This document shows positions 1 through 11,840 of a stretch of DNA of 64,000 nucleotides, one piece after another. Position 1 is the first letter of the stretch; every line of letters begins with the position of its first letter. The notes beneath the pieces were generated by a model. The model ran no database searches, was not told the origin of the DNA, and saw nothing but the letters and a program-made list of their open reading frames with translations. The DNA lies in contig JAJHTX010000003.1 of NCBI GenBank assembly GCA_032164295.1, forward strand, positions 806,001 through 870,000, in the 5' to 3' direction. The DNA comes from Inonotus obliquus. Lineage: Eukaryota > Basidiomycota > Agaricomycetes > Hymenochaetales > Hymenochaetaceae. Made by a program: the position numbers and the translations under genes.

Positions 1-571
1 ACTCGATTGTATCGGACGCTCCATGCGTAGAGTCCCGACCGAGTTGGAGACGATCCGAAGAAAGAATTGCGAAGTTGAGGTCGGTCAACCAATGCTCCAA
101 ACTCTCCATTGACGAGAAAATCTCCAACTTTCCGGTTATCAAATATTCAACTTCTGCCACTCGTTCTCGTATATACGATGATTTTTTCACATTATGTTTT
201 GCTTCTTTCCTCCCAAAGCAATTCGAAAGCGACGGAATGAGTCTTTTTGATCTGGGACCCGACGCATCGTCTTTGATCCCCAAACGATTCGTCCAATCAT
301 CGACAACCCTCAACGTACGGTCCATCGCAAACCTTGCCTGCTGCACTAGACGTGCTATGTACTTCTGTGTCACATCGGGGTAAGATCCAGACTCTTGAAT
401 GAGGCTCGTGAGATGGCTGAAGCGTTCCGAGTTTGTGATGGCACGTTTCATCAGTTCTTTGTGTGTATCGTCAAGCTCTTTGTATTCCTTGATTTTTTGG
501 CAAGTTTTCGCAAAGTTGGCAATGTATGATGGAACGTCCAGAAGCGCGGGAATAATCTCTGCACCTGACAT
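1..571 (-). CDS. HeLo-like helical domain protein, 3' end cut by window edge
   Basis: An uninterrupted minus-strand frame of 190 codons runs from ATG at 571-569 off the left edge. It opens MSGAEIIPALLDVPSYIANF and is largely alpha-helical. Around residue 158 it has SLEHWLTDLNFAILSSDRLQL-like sequence. That matches the RLKHWLAEL...LLISPNLRL stretch of the HeLo-pseudokinase at 21762-23588, at similar spacing from the start. The first 45 residues are also close to the copy starting at 47807 (EYKELDDT versus EYKELDET). By analogy this N-terminal bundle is HeLo/HeLo-like, a membrane-perturbing domain of fungal cell-death proteins. That assignment is inference from the fold pattern and the kinase partner. 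The rest, possibly a kinase-like C-terminus, lies outside the window. It sits 247 bp downstream of gene A on the same strand. Confidence 0.7.
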   Translation of the reverse strand, partial: MSGAEIIPALLDVPSYIANFAKTCQKIKEYKELDDTHKELMKRAITNSERFSHLTSLIQESGSYPDVTQKYIARLVQQARFAMDRTLRVVDDWTNRLGIKDDASGPRSKRLIPSLSNCFGRKEAKHNVKKSSYIRERVAEVEYLITGKLEIFSSMESLEHWLTDLNFAILSSDRLQLGRDSTHGASDTIE

Positions 572-818
572 CTGAGTTAGAGGATGAGGCGAGTGGGTAC
601 GTTTTATGGAGGAGATGAAGATGAAGTTCGAAGTTAACACAGCGACTTGAAAAAGGGACACGTGTTCATAGTAAAGGAAAGTACGAATTGAGATCCCCTC
701 TTTTAGCATAATAAATCAATGCGCTATTGTAAAGAGACAAGTATAATTGATTAATTACAATTACAACAGCAGAACTCCTAGTATGCTATGCGACAAGAAT
801 ATGTGCCGTTCATGCTAG

Positions 819-2296
819 TCAAACCGTATCGTCTCTTCTTAGACGTCTTCGAAGAAGCTGGACAGCATTTCGAGTAGATGCCTCTGGAATGGGGAAAAAG
901 GTCAGTAAAGTGGGATGAGACTTATGGCTGTAGGACTCACTGGCGACATGTCGAGCGAACGAGATGCTTTCCCACGAAATAGAATTTACGTCCTGAAAAA
1001 ACTTCGTTACTGTTCCAGAAGATTTTTCTTTAAGCCTCCATCTTAAGGTGAACCAGGACTGCCTGGAAACAATGTGGTTGAAGAGAGTGAGCGCTTCTGC
1101 AGCTGTACAACGGTCCATCCAGCTTCTCGCCGTCATCTCCTTTATCAATGGCTCTAGGAACCGTAGGTTATCGTATCTCTGAAACGGAATTATTAGTGGA
1201 TCTGCTGAGGGTGACGAATAACTTGCCTCGAGGAATGTTAGCCTGAACAGATTCCCGAGGATGAAGACATCAACGAGGAACGGATCGTAAGGATCCAAAT
1301 CTGACAACTCTGGTACCTCGTCGTCTTGTCCTTGGATTCCAAGAACTCTCTTGTTGCTCTGTCCAGGTTCGAATCTCGTTGAAATACCGAAATCTATGAA
1401 GTAGTACCAGACGTATGATACGTCTCGGCGACGTTTAGGTTTTGCTAGTTTGATTCCCGATGCATCGAAAATCGATATGGTTGGATGGAAACCCTTGGGA
1501 TATAGCTTATCTGCATCCATCATAATATTCAAATCGGAGCAATCTCTGTGTACGCCAAAGATTAGCACGACTACATACCGATAAGCAGCGGATTTACCGA
1601 TGGGCAACATCCAGCTTATGCATGTAGATACAGCCCTTTGAAATCATCAGGCACGTGTTCAGCAAACAAAAGAAAGTTTAAAGACAGTACCTCGAGAAGT
1701 TGCTTTATAAAGTCTATGACCTCATCAACCGAAAAAAAGTCTGGTATGAAGAATGGTTGGAGAAGCGGAAGGACAATGAAAGTATAGTTCACATCTCCAT
1801 CGTCCAAAAACTCGTCAAGTAGAGGAACGGTATGATTAGAGGGGTCTACGAGTCTCTCCTCGTCTGAGAGGTAGCGTAAAATGGCGAGCTCTCTGCTTTT
1901 AGTAGCAATGCGTTTCAGGAATACTCTCCGTCCATCCGAAATTCGAACTGCATCGATCGTCACAGAGTTCTAATCGTGATGTTAGTTTCTTGAATATCAA
2001 AAACAAATCATACGTACGTCGTTCGCATGCGAATCCTCATGCACCTCTGAGAATTCGTCTGCTTCTCCCCATGACGGTGTCCAAGTTGGGCTGAATCGAG
2101 GTCGCAAACGATACCCATGAGATTCCAGCATCTGATACCGGTCCCGCCAAATAATCTCTCTACTACTCAGCAGATCAATCAGGACTTCTACAGATGAGGC
2201 ATTTGGTCCGCTCATGGCTGCAGGTGGTGAAGAGGAGAACCGAGAGACGGAACCAAGTGAGCAAGATGAATAAGATGTTTCTGGGGTCCACGGCAT
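819..2296 (-). CDS. Short kinase-like family protein, copy A (intact)
   Basis: Five or six exons on the minus strand (about 2296-2018, 1969-1691, 1635-1598, 1545-1227, 1178-819 with a late intron) read without a break. The start may be the ATG at 2296 or an internal one near 2215. The N-terminal signature is WRDRYQMLESHGYRLRPRF ending in PSW. Then come RRVFLKR (the VAIK-type lysine), HRDCSDLNIMMD (catalytic loop) and YYFIDFGIS (DFG). The stretch VPELSDLDPYDPFLVDVFILG takes the place of APE and the DxxxxG helix F motif. Catalytic residues are retained, so it could be an active kinase. No classical glycine loop is visible. The intron at 1226-1179 has a GC donor (GCAAGT). It is 48 bp and stop-free, so automated annotation will probably read through it. 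The closest relative in the window is copy J. The substrate is unknown. Confidence 0.8.
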
Positions 2297-2689
2297 GTTC
2301 CGTTGCTAGTCTACACTGATCGGCGACCACTTCGTCTTGTTCCCTTTGTTCTTTTTGTAAATTTCTCAAAACGTCATTCGGGCTATCTCGACCTTACGGG
2401 AAACCGGGTATAAGGACTGGAACAGCATGGAACTTAACTCCCTCAATACACACACACTTCCTCTGAATCCTCATATCAGGCCAAGATAATCACGTGAGAA
2501 CTCCGACGAAATAAGATGCAAGAGCAACCCTCGACCCTCGAGCAAAATGCAAGTACATCCGTGCATTGCATGGAATGTTTAAGCTCATACATTACTAGCG
2601 ACTCAAACTCATTTCTGCATTCGAGCGTCTTGAGAGGACGCGAGATATTGCAGTAGGGGTGACTGTGCACCATCCAGGGCAGGGCAAAG
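2297..2689. other. Intergenic, divergent promoter region
   Basis: This stretch separates gene A (minus) from the TKL kinase at 2690 (plus). I see no supportable coding exon here. Given the divergent orientation it probably carries both promoters. Confidence 0.4.
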
Positions 2690-5251
2690 ATGCGTTGGAA
2701 ACTAATTGGCATGTGGATAGGTACGTTGATGTATTCATCTGGCCTGTGTAATTTGTCTGACTCCGCCGCGTTGAGGACGAGGATACGCTACAAGCGGCTC
2801 ATCCGTCGCTCGTTGAAGTGGGGACCTGTGGTTGATACTATCTCCGCTCTGTTCAAGAAGGACACCGATTCGCTTGTCTCCGCTCTCATTTTTGAGATGG
2901 AAGGAATCAGAAGAAAGTACTCAGTGAGTTGAGTATGCCGTATATTACAACAAGAGTTTCAACTTTAGTCAGAGATACACGTCTAGGAGGGCAGAATATG
3001 GATTGATATCCCCAATAGCGTTTTGCTCATTGAATGAACTACCAATGCATTTGGGAGATCCGAGGAACCTACGTGTATTCACGTTATTTTGGTGTCCTGA
3101 GTTCCAGCGTGCGCGGCGCTTTTTAGAGCTCATGGTCCTTGACTATCTGACACCATCACTATAGAGCTCAGCGCCGAAGGAGCAGAAACGGGGGTGCTTG
3201 AATTAGCGGGTATTAGTGGAGATGGACTCATTAGATGGTGGTCAGATGGAAGCCCTTATCACGCGCGGAAAGGTATGTAATACAGTCATAGCACAACAAC
3301 GTAATGCTGACGCTTATCGTCCATTAGAAACAGGAGTATGGTGTGACTTGCAAGCTCTTGCTTTGAAAATCGTGTACTTGTTGGACAAGACGTCAGAAGA
3401 CATCGATGTAGGCACAACATCGGTAAATGGCATAATTCCCGCCGGTGGATAAGCCGCTAACATATAACTGCAGCTATTTTGCCTGATTCAAAATGTCGAG
3501 AGTCAGAATCGAATAAGAGCCATTGTATGTGACCTGAAGGAGCTTGGTTTGACTATCATACGAATGGTATACCTCCGTCACCAGCACTACAATTATATCC
3601 TTCCGTTGTATGAGCTCCTTGTGCCGTGAGTGTCATGTTTTATGTTAACTGGAATCTATTATTAATTACATCTTTGTAGGATGACATATACGCTTGCAGT
3701 TTTTCTGCACTTCTCGCTTGAAGACTGGGGTGCCATGGGAGAACAAATACTTTCAGTCTTGGAGCGCTATGTATCTGTTATAACTGATTTGAAAATGGTA
3801 GGTGGGTTGACCAGGACAAGATCTTCTTCTGACGACTGAATAGAAACGTGCGACTCGTCTTGGTATCGTTAACGATCTTGAGCGATTTTTGGAGTCTGAC
3901 AATAGGGCATTGGTTGTGCCCAAGGTCCCTTTGGTCAATGATAAGTTAGACACAAAGTTGATCTCTAGTGACGAAAGAAAACCCGCCTTACTGAAAGAGG
4001 CTCTGCAATGTATGTATGTACCTATATTGTCAAGTTTCACTGCTCAATACGCAGTCATCAGGTCTTGAGCCCTTTGGGCTGAAGCAAATGGAACTTGACT
4101 TGAAGCAAGGCATTCGGATCGGCGTAGGGGCATTTTCAAATGTATTCAAAATGAAGATGAAGGATGGAGACTATGAAGTGAGTGAGAGAAGTCTGTCAAT
4201 AACGCAATGATATGACGCGCAGCTTCCTTACCTCCAGTACGCAGTCAAGTTTCTAAGGGCAGACATTGCAGATGATGAGAGAGTCAAACAGGTCAGTATA
4301 GTCCTTGTCCAGTTCGATTTTTCTAATGTTCCAACAGCGTCTCTTGCGTGAAGTGCGCAGCTGGATCCAGCTGACCCACAAGAACATTAATACTTTGATT
4401 GGAGTGTGCATTCACCCAGACCGTCCGTTACCCGGACTTGTGTCTGTGCTGTGTCCGCATACACTTGAGTCCTATCTAGAGAACAATCTTGGTAGTATAT
4501 CAGAACAAGAGAAACTTTGTTATGTGGGTTTATAAATCTTTCTTTTCCACCACTGACGTATTTTGATGTCCTGACAGATGAAAGACATTTCCGAGGGCCT
4601 ATCCTATAGTAAGACTCCTTAAATCTCCGGTTCCCGTGACTAACCTTATCTTTTAGTGCACAACCATCCAAAGAGACTTATCCATGGCGACCTCCGACCG
4701 GTACGTCCGTCAGTATAGGATTTCAAGGGAATGACCAAAGTTTTCGTTTCAGGCGAACATTCTGCTTGCTCCGGGCGACTTTGAGAACGACTTCAATGAG
4801 CGAAGCTTTAAGGCTGTCCTATGCGATTTTGGTGTATCGGATGTAGACGAAGATTATGAAGGACACATCTGGACAACGAGACAGCACACGAACGAAGAAT
4901 ACCTGGCTCCAGAGCTTCTTGCAAAGAAAGGGCTTATTGGATCCAATATAAAGAAGCGAATAAGCATTCCGGGTGATATCTATGCATTTGGATGTTTATT
5001 TCTCGAGGTATGTAAATCTTGTCTCACCACTTGTCGATAACTTGAACGGTTCGCAGGTTTTACACGACAAAAGAATGTTTTATTATGACCGCAAGAACTT
5101 TGTCAAACTGAAGAGGAGTGGAAGGCTCCCTGCACTTCAGGAGGACATCCGAGCTCACTATTGGAGTATCATGGAACAAGCGTGGCACTTTGACCCGACT
5201 AAAAGGCCGTCTGCTTCGGAGTTAGCTGACGATATTCAGAGTATTCTGTGA
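2690..5251 (+). CDS. TKL-type protein kinase with a novel N-terminal domain
   Basis: This is a multi-exon plus-strand gene. The 3' half is clear: glycine loop GIRIGVGAFSNVFKM, AVKF lysine, HGDLRPANILL (HRD replaced by HGD), LCDFGVSD, EEYLAPELL, DIYAFGCLFLEV and RPSASELADDIQSIL before TGA at 5249-5251. Introns fall at positions shared with the kinase at 26265, for example between LRP and ANIL. The N-terminal part (about 2700-3960) is helical. It contains PEFQRARRF and GISGDGLIRWWSDGS, which align with PEFQRVHDHE and GYTEEGMRTWWAEIR of the 26265 gene, so the two share an unnamed domain. Exon joins before about 3200 are unresolved, and the true start could be elsewhere. TKL kinases are a large Agaricomycete expansion with mostly unknown roles. 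Confidence 0.75.
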
Positions 5252-5364
5252 CCTGGCAGCTACAAGCCCCTCTTCATGCATCCAACTTCTATGAACGTTG
5301 TAAATAGCATGGATTTTATTTATTCCTTCACAAGTATACTGTATACATGCCGTTGCCGAACTTT

Positions 5365-6686
5365 CTAAACAAGCTTCTCCAACTCGGAAATAGCCTCCTT
5401 GGCGGTGGGTCTTTCCTTGGGAATCACGTTCCAACATCGATTTAAGAAACCCCAGAGTGAGTCGGTGATATCGACCACCTCCGCTGAAGGTCTTTCTGGT
5501 AATTCTCCGTTGGTTAATGATTCGTCGATATCCATCCATTCCGGATACGGATCCTGTGCAGTAAACATCTGAAAAAAAGCAATTTGCATGCTATCGGTGG
5601 CAAAATAGGAGCCTGTGTACCTCAAGGCAAGTGCAGGCTAACGACCAAATATCACCGTGTGTAGTAGGACTTGCATACTGCTCCGGGTACTTTATATACT
5701 CGGGGGGTGACCATGCTTTGAAGTTGGTGCGGGTTGAACTCAAAATCGGGAATAACTCTGGATCTGACAGTTTTGCTGATCCAAAGTCGATGATGACAGA
5801 TGATAATAGACCGTCCTCATTGCGCACAAGAACGTTCCTCTGAGAGTGTAGTAGCTCATTATCATTGACTGGATGAGTGATATGATAACATTCTCACCGC
5901 TCTGATGTCTCGATGTATCACGGTTGGCTCCAAGTTGTGTACTGAGATCTTGATTAGAACGGTCTGGGTCGGCCAGGTGCGCCGCGTTGCAGTACTCACA
6001 GAAATCTAGTCCGCGAGCAACGTCGCAGGTCTAAAATGACACAGAGATCGAGCATTAACAGCGGAGATAAGTATTCTGGAAGCCACTCGCCAGCTTTATT
6101 CGATGGTTTGCAGATAAACTGCGATTTTTCCACTCTGATACGAAGGTTTGCAGGTCACCCGCTGGATAATATGGGCTTACGAGTGATGGGAACGCGTCTG
6201 ATGGGATCGTTACGAATCCGTACAGTTCGAGTATGTGGGGGTGGAAAGTGGAACGTCGCCATATCCCTGCCTCGCGTTCAAAATACCAGAAAATTAGGCT
6301 CTGAGCTCATTCCCATGTCATCAGGATGAGGCTTACTTGTATGAGCTTCGTCCTACGCTCCTGGCTTTCCCTGTTGGCAAATCTCCCATTGATTGTCTTT
6401 AGAACGACTTCCTGTGGTGAACTTATGACTCGCATCGTAAACGCCTATCCTTTTATGCTTACCTTCCTAGTTATCTTCCCGGAGATGTTTATGTCCATGG
6501 TTCCTCTGGTCAGGATTGCACGCACACCATTTGGGAAATCAGAGACTCGCTCTTCGAACGTTGCATGATCTAATTCTGGGAGTCGCACGGATAATAACCC
6601 TACCAAAACATAAGACAAGGAGCCAAAGGAAGTCGATTGGCTTTCCACATACTTTCAGTTATCACAGCCTTCAAATCGCCAGCCAT
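5365..6686 (-). CDS. TKL-type protein kinase, complete
   Basis: The reading runs from ATG at 6686-6684 to TAG at 5367-5365, about 325 codons over eight exons in frame. A short N-terminal stretch of about 50 residues precedes the kinase. The motifs are EVVLKTI (lysine), HPHILELYGF, SLVSPYYPAGDLQTF, VIHRDIRARNVLV, VIIDFGSAK, WSPPEYI, DIWSLACTCLE and ERPTAKEAISELEKL. All catalytic residues are present, so the kinase is probably active. The intron at 6090-6031 has a non-canonical GCGAGT donor: only this join keeps frame from HRIKL into TCDVARGLDF. The next intron (after LDF) sits at the same place as in the other TKL kinases. The gene is tail-to-tail with the kinase ending at 5251. No extra domain indicates a specific pathway. 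Confidence 0.85.
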
Positions 6687-7236
6687 AGGTCGACTTGAGA
6701 AGGGGGAACCGGCAAAATGGATCAAATGGACAACGGCAACGATGATAGTACTAATCTTGGTGTAGTAATGTTGCTCTATGGCCCGGGTGTCTGGGGTCTA
6801 CGGCACCCACCCAAATTGAGATTTGCTTCCGACTGGTCAACAACACGCACCGGCAAGCCAAGATTTCAATTAATCAGGAGTGTATTTGGGACAATAAGAA
6901 CCAAGTGCCTGTGATTGAATACTTAAAAGTGTCACACATGCGCACAGGATTTCGTATCCTGCCAACATGCGACCTGAAAACAAATTGCGTTATCTTAGTC
7001 TCACCAGGGGCACGGAGATTTGAATTCTGATGGACTCTATTGATAAATACAACGATTTGCAAAAAAAAATACTCGACCAGCTATTCCACGCATACATACA
7101 TTCATACAGCGATTTACCCAGAACCTTTCAACTTTATGCAAGTAATGCGAATAAAAATGACCGAGCAGAAGATAAATGAAACAACGAGAGCTAGTTCCAC
7201 TTGGTATTAGTGCGCCCTAGCCAAATTTGGACTATG
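6687..7236. other. Intergenic, nothing supportable
   Basis: This is the upstream region of the TKL kinase at 6686 and the 3' flank of copy B. No exon with recognisable similarity was seen on either strand. Confidence 0.4.
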
Positions 7237-8528
7237 TTAGTCAAGATTTATACACCATAGTACTGGTGACATACTGAGAAAAGTCTTCGGAGTGTATAAG
7301 GACTCTCTGCTGACCGATCCGGTATCTTGCAAGAAAGACGCTGCTTTCCCCTTGCCAATTACTTTCAGTCTCCATCTACGCGCATAATCTGGAAGGTCAG
7401 ATACAAGCTCTTCGTATCTTCCCAGCGCCTCAGCGGCTGATGGACGTTGTACCAAGTCTGGTTGGGTTATACGTTTTACTAGTGGAATGAGAAACTTCGT
7501 GTTTGAATATTGATACGGTCGTGTTTCAGTGATAGAAGGGCAAAGAGAAAAGAGACTCATACCCATATGAAATTGCGCTTCAAGACATTCCCTAGAACAA
7601 AAACGTCAACTGGGAAAGGGTTGTATTTCTTAGATGAGGATAGCTCGGGAGCATCTTGATCAAGTCCCTGTTGTCCTATCGTCTCCTTCTTGAAAACGTG
7701 ATGATAGATCAAATTCCGTGAAGTAGTAATTCACTTGGTCAACTTGGCTGCGGCGCAACGGAGTTGTCGGCGATCCAGCTGAATCGAGATGCCATATGCC
7801 CGCGTGAAAACCTTTCGGGAACATACCCGCAGCATCAAACATGATGTTCTTATCTGAGAAGTCCCTGAGATGCTTGGCTGTTAACCACTTTTCTGGATGG
7901 ATAGAGACGGTCCAAGTGGCTGACCTGTGTGCCACTCCCACGCTGTGCATAAACGATAATCCCTGTTTATAAGTCAGTGATCATGCTTCTGGATAATGCG
8001 TGAAGATGTAAGGACCTCAAGCATTTCCTCGACGTTACAGAAATCCGGTTTGTTGAGTGGTCTAAGAAGCGGCATGACGAGGAACTCCAGAGTCGGCTCG
8101 GATTCATCTCTGACAACGTCAAGGACTGGGACACAGTGGTTTTTCGGTTCCTTTGCCAGGTCATCAGACGAGATAAATGTCGCAATCTTCGTCTCACTTG
8201 AACCTCGATGGATTGATTTGATGGCGACTTTCGCTCCATCTGATATCCAGGTCGCGTCAACGACTCCAAGTGCCTATGAAAAATCAGCCAAAACTAGCTC
8301 TTTCGAGAATTGGCAATGGTATCTTACCGGATTGAAGATAGAATCTTCGCAAAGAAGAGGTTCATTGTCGGTGTTTGAAGGTACCCATTCTGGTCTAAAT
8401 CGTGGACGAAGCATGTATCCATTTCGTTCAAGCATCTTCTGTCGATCCCGCCATAACATCTCACCTGGGGTGAGATCGAAGAGAATTCTTTCATTCTCTT
8501 TTAGCCACGTTGCAGATTGACTAGTCAT
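7237..8528 (-). pseudogene. Short kinase-like family, copy B (degenerate)
   Basis: The start ATG is at 8528-8526, with exon 1 to 8328 carrying WRDRQKMLERNGYMLRPRF. Exon 2 has AKVAIKSIHRG and MPLLRP. The next exons have LSFMHSVGVAHR joined to RDFSDKNIMFD. Three lesions are visible. First, DFG reads EFD (codons 7716-7708). Second, there is a one-base shift just after SSRF in the run of Ts near 7698, because the conserved downstream part (GLDQDAPEL, FPVDVFVLG) is in another frame. Third, the expected acceptor AG before YSNTKFLIPLV is missing. It may encode a pseudokinase if the frameshift is an error, but three independent defects favour a pseudogene. It forms a tandem pair with copy C just upstream. 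Confidence 0.75.
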
Positions 8529-9149
8529 CTGAAAGAACAGAGAGGAGGGTAGTTAGGATGGAATCACAGAGGAAAAAAGAGTTTTGACACTCAACTCAGG
8601 CGAAAGGATTCGTTGCGTGTGAAACTTCTGTCATATTTGTTTTCTTGTTCGCCTCTCGCAGACCTGAGCTTGTTTTCTCAACAAGAACACCTCCCAATTA
8701 CATCTATGTCCCTCATTCGGAATAAATGACGTCTCGAAATAAGCATGTCGACTGTGGTGGAGAAGCCCGAGCTGAGCGAGCCGCGCCGGATAACAGAACA
8801 GTCTGTCCCGCATGTCTACCCGGGAACACTCAAACGAATCGCGCTGAGAAAAAATATCGAAGGGCTAAGACATTAAACCCTCCGTCCTGTTTAGCAGGAA
8901 AGATGCAATGTATCATTTGCGTGCATCCGCATCTGCAAGCGCATTGATATACGATGTCCGATTGTCCTAAATCGACAAAGGAGAGAGCAAGAAAAAAGAG
9001 CTGCCCAATACGAACTCTATAAAACAAATAACAGAAGGAACTTGAAATAGTGCATCATCCATGTTATGCACAGAACTATACAGACGTTGGCTACGTTCAA
9101 ACTTCATACAACAGAATGACACTCACTCGAAGGTCATGATCAATCAAAC
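8529..9149. other. Intergenic between copies B and C
   Basis: No supportable coding exon is present. The spacer lies between two tandem minus-strand relics and should contain the former promoter of copy B. Confidence 0.35.
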
Positions 9150-10115
9150 ACTAAAAGCGCGATGAGACACAATCTTTCCTCTCCCGATTTCCTTCAGTTT
9201 CCATCTGCGTGAATATCATGGAACAGCTGAAACCAGCTGGTTCAAAGCTTTTGAGGCAGATGGGCGCTCTGTTGGTTGCCCCCTTCAACAAGCGGAATCA
9301 AGAACTCCGCGTTCGAGTACTTATATGAGAAATGTTAACGATCAAACAAGGAACGAGGGTAAACTTCGTACCGACGTGAAACTTTGTTTGAAATGTTCCC
9401 AAGGATGAAGACGTTATGTGGGTCGTGCTTGGTGAAGACTTCTCATTCCCGTTACCAATCGAGATAGCCCTCTTTGAGGTGACTTGATATCCCAAAGTCG
9501 TGAAAGTAGTATTTGACCAAAGGAACGTCACTCCGGCAAAGGGGAGATGCCAGTTTTCCGGATGCATCGAAGCACGAGATAATAGCATGAAATCCTTTGG
9601 GATACATGCCAGCCACATTAAACATTATTTTCAAGTCCGAACAATCCCTACAACGAGCTTTTGTTAGCACCGTTTAGAGATCGCTTCACGGAGACATCGA
9701 ACCTATGTGCCATGCCTAGTCTATGCATAAACGACAAAACCCTGGATATGTTTTAGCAAGCTTACCCACCAACAAATGCTTGAAGGAAGGGAACGACAAT
9801 GGATTTCTTCAGTGGCTCCGATTCCATCTCAATTATTTCGAGGACCGGAACGCAATGATATATGGTTTTTGTGCCCGCTCTCCAGAAGAAAACAAATGTT
9901 GCAATCATCCCTTATGTTGAATCTCGAGCAACAGCTTTTATGGCAACTTTCGACCTATCCGAGACTCGCGTTGTGTCCATGACCACTGGTACCTACAGCC
10001 AACTATTATCTCCCAAGATTCAGAAGTGACGTTAGACCATGCGCACCGTATTGCGAGTAAGCATCCTCAAAGAGCAAGGGATATTTTACCAGGGCGGACA
10101 CATCCAGGTCGAAAC
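9150..10115 (-). pseudogene. Short kinase-like family, copy C (pseudogene)
   Basis: Fragments of every part of the family are recognisable in order on the minus strand. There is a broken exon 1 (RHSFDLDV... LLFEDAYSQYG, near 10110-10030), SKVAIKAVARD, VLSFMHRLGMAHR, RDCSDLKIMFN, YYFHDFGISSH, YSNAEFLIPLVEG and RRWKLKEIGRGK. Lesions are an in-frame TAA (9914-9912) straight after VAIKAVARDST, a shortened helix C region, and lost frame between SSHLKEG and the 3' exons. In the catalytic loop the metal-binding Asn is Lys (HRDCSDLK). The closest paralogue is copy B. It is almost certainly non-functional. Confidence 0.75.
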
Positions 10116-11840
10116 TGTGCCTAACGCTCCCTCCGGATGATCGCACATGGAATGAGCTTAGTGCGCAAGTACTTGATACCTTCTGATGACGGGTAAGATT
10201 CTTTGGGCATGAGCAAAGAAGGGAGCGGAAAAGTGAAGCAGTTCAGACGTCGAGAACGCAGCTTGTGCCTTTAGGTCCCAATGAGCGTGGAGACACATAG
10301 ACCTAAATGGCTCATTGCTTTTTCCGGATGACCTCCTTCTGACGAAACATGGAGCCCAATGGTAAGCCAATACATATGGGAGGCTGCTGAGGCGGCATGC
10401 CAATCCCTTTACTTAGCTCGACGCGAACGCATGCAATTCCACACCATTACTACTTCAGTATAAACCGGCGGGTACCAGGTCAACTCGTTTTGACATCAAA
10501 AATAGAGTCTACTCACTTACATTAAGCTGCAAGAAAATTTGAACGTAGTGAAATACGTTTTCCATGGGCAAACGACCGAATGCTCTCAACGGGCGGTGTC
10601 AAATACCTTATGTGCGTACTGCTGAATAGGTAGTCAGTAGAAAATAGATGATGAGGGGAGTGCTGTTACTATACCACTGGCACCCGGAAGTCACGATCGA
10701 AGGCATGTCGGGGAGGGAGATAGTAATAGGGAGGGGTTGCGAATGAATGGGGAACTCGTACAAGACTTCCCGGGTCGATCGCTAGTAGCGATATCACTAT
10801 GTCTAGGTTGCCATACATTACGATTATCTTGAGGAGCGTAATTTGGAAGATGATTGTCCGAAGTGGAATCTTCGAGCCGGGAGACTCGTGGTGAGGAAGT
10901 TTCTCGCATTGAACGATGGAGTATCACATACCTCAGCACCACTAATCGTTCGGAATACGATGCATCCACATATCCCCAGTTCAGCTTTCCTATTCCTATT
11001 CCTACTCTGGATAACTTCACAGCACAGAGATGTTGACGTCCTGGCGTCTGGGTGGGGTGGTTTGCGTGTTCGCATTACCAGCCTGCACTCATCGGTCGAA
11101 AAGTCGGAGTCAGATTTCTCATCAACGCATAATACGTAGAGGGCGAGGGCGAGGGGTGGAGATGCCACCGTTGACCGCTATTTCGTTTCAACGTTCGACA
11201 GTCGTCCATAGTTCTGTAGCTGGTCACCCGAAAGTTTCCAACCGCAACATCAGGCTCAAGCTCCCGTTCGGACGGTGTAGACGTGCGCGTCGACTGAGAT
11301 GAGCTTCCGAGTGTATTTGAACGACAAGGACGGAGTGTTGAGGTCAGTCGACACGAGACGGGAGTTGACCATCCATCCTTTACATAATGGGTCACAACGC
11401 GGTCCGTTCCGCCTGTCCATCCTGTTCAAACGTATCTCATCATTCTATGCACGACTATGAGGAACATGATTCGTCGATGACAGTACAACATATCCGGGTC
11501 CAAAAAACATGTCCGCCTTCTGACGCAGACTAAAATGAACATGAGAAAAACACGCGCAGAATGGCTAAGAAGCGACAGAAAAGCGACATGAGGAAAATGG
11601 TGACTGGGTGACTGAAAAGCACAGCAACAGTGTCTTTGAGCAAGCATTGGTGATGAATAAAAGTAAGAAATAATAATCCCAGAGTTGTAATCCCAGAGTT
11701 GTAAGTTACGATCTACCTTTTTTTGAAGCAACGCAGCGTCAGAATGTTGACGTATGAAGAAGAAGAAAGTCAATGCAATGCAATCACAAAGAAGTCAACT
11801 AGCCGGGCAAGGAAATTCAAAGCAGACATAGACAGGTCGT
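10116..11840. other. Intergenic, 3' flank of the F-box-like gene
   Basis: Several short open frames exist on both strands between 10158 and 11773. None shows a domain, codon pattern or splice structure I can defend. The part next to 11841 is expected to be 3' UTR. A 14-bp unit (AATCCCAGAGTTGT) is repeated twice in tandem near 11675-11703. Confidence 0.4.

Noticed and set aside
75..383. Plus-strand 102-codon open frame at the left edge
   Set aside because: It is antisense to the HeLo-like minus-strand frame, which has clear paralogues at 23588 and 47807.
1135..1260. Reading copy A straight through the ASYSSPSADPL segment as coding
   Set aside because: Copies E, G, H and J have an intron at this exact codon, and the segment is bounded by GCAAGT and TTTCAG.
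10158..11773. Several open frames of 80-115 codons on both strands
   Set aside because: They overlap one another in opposite strands, have Arg/Ser-rich composition typical of non-coding GC-balanced DNA, and show no motif or splice consistency.
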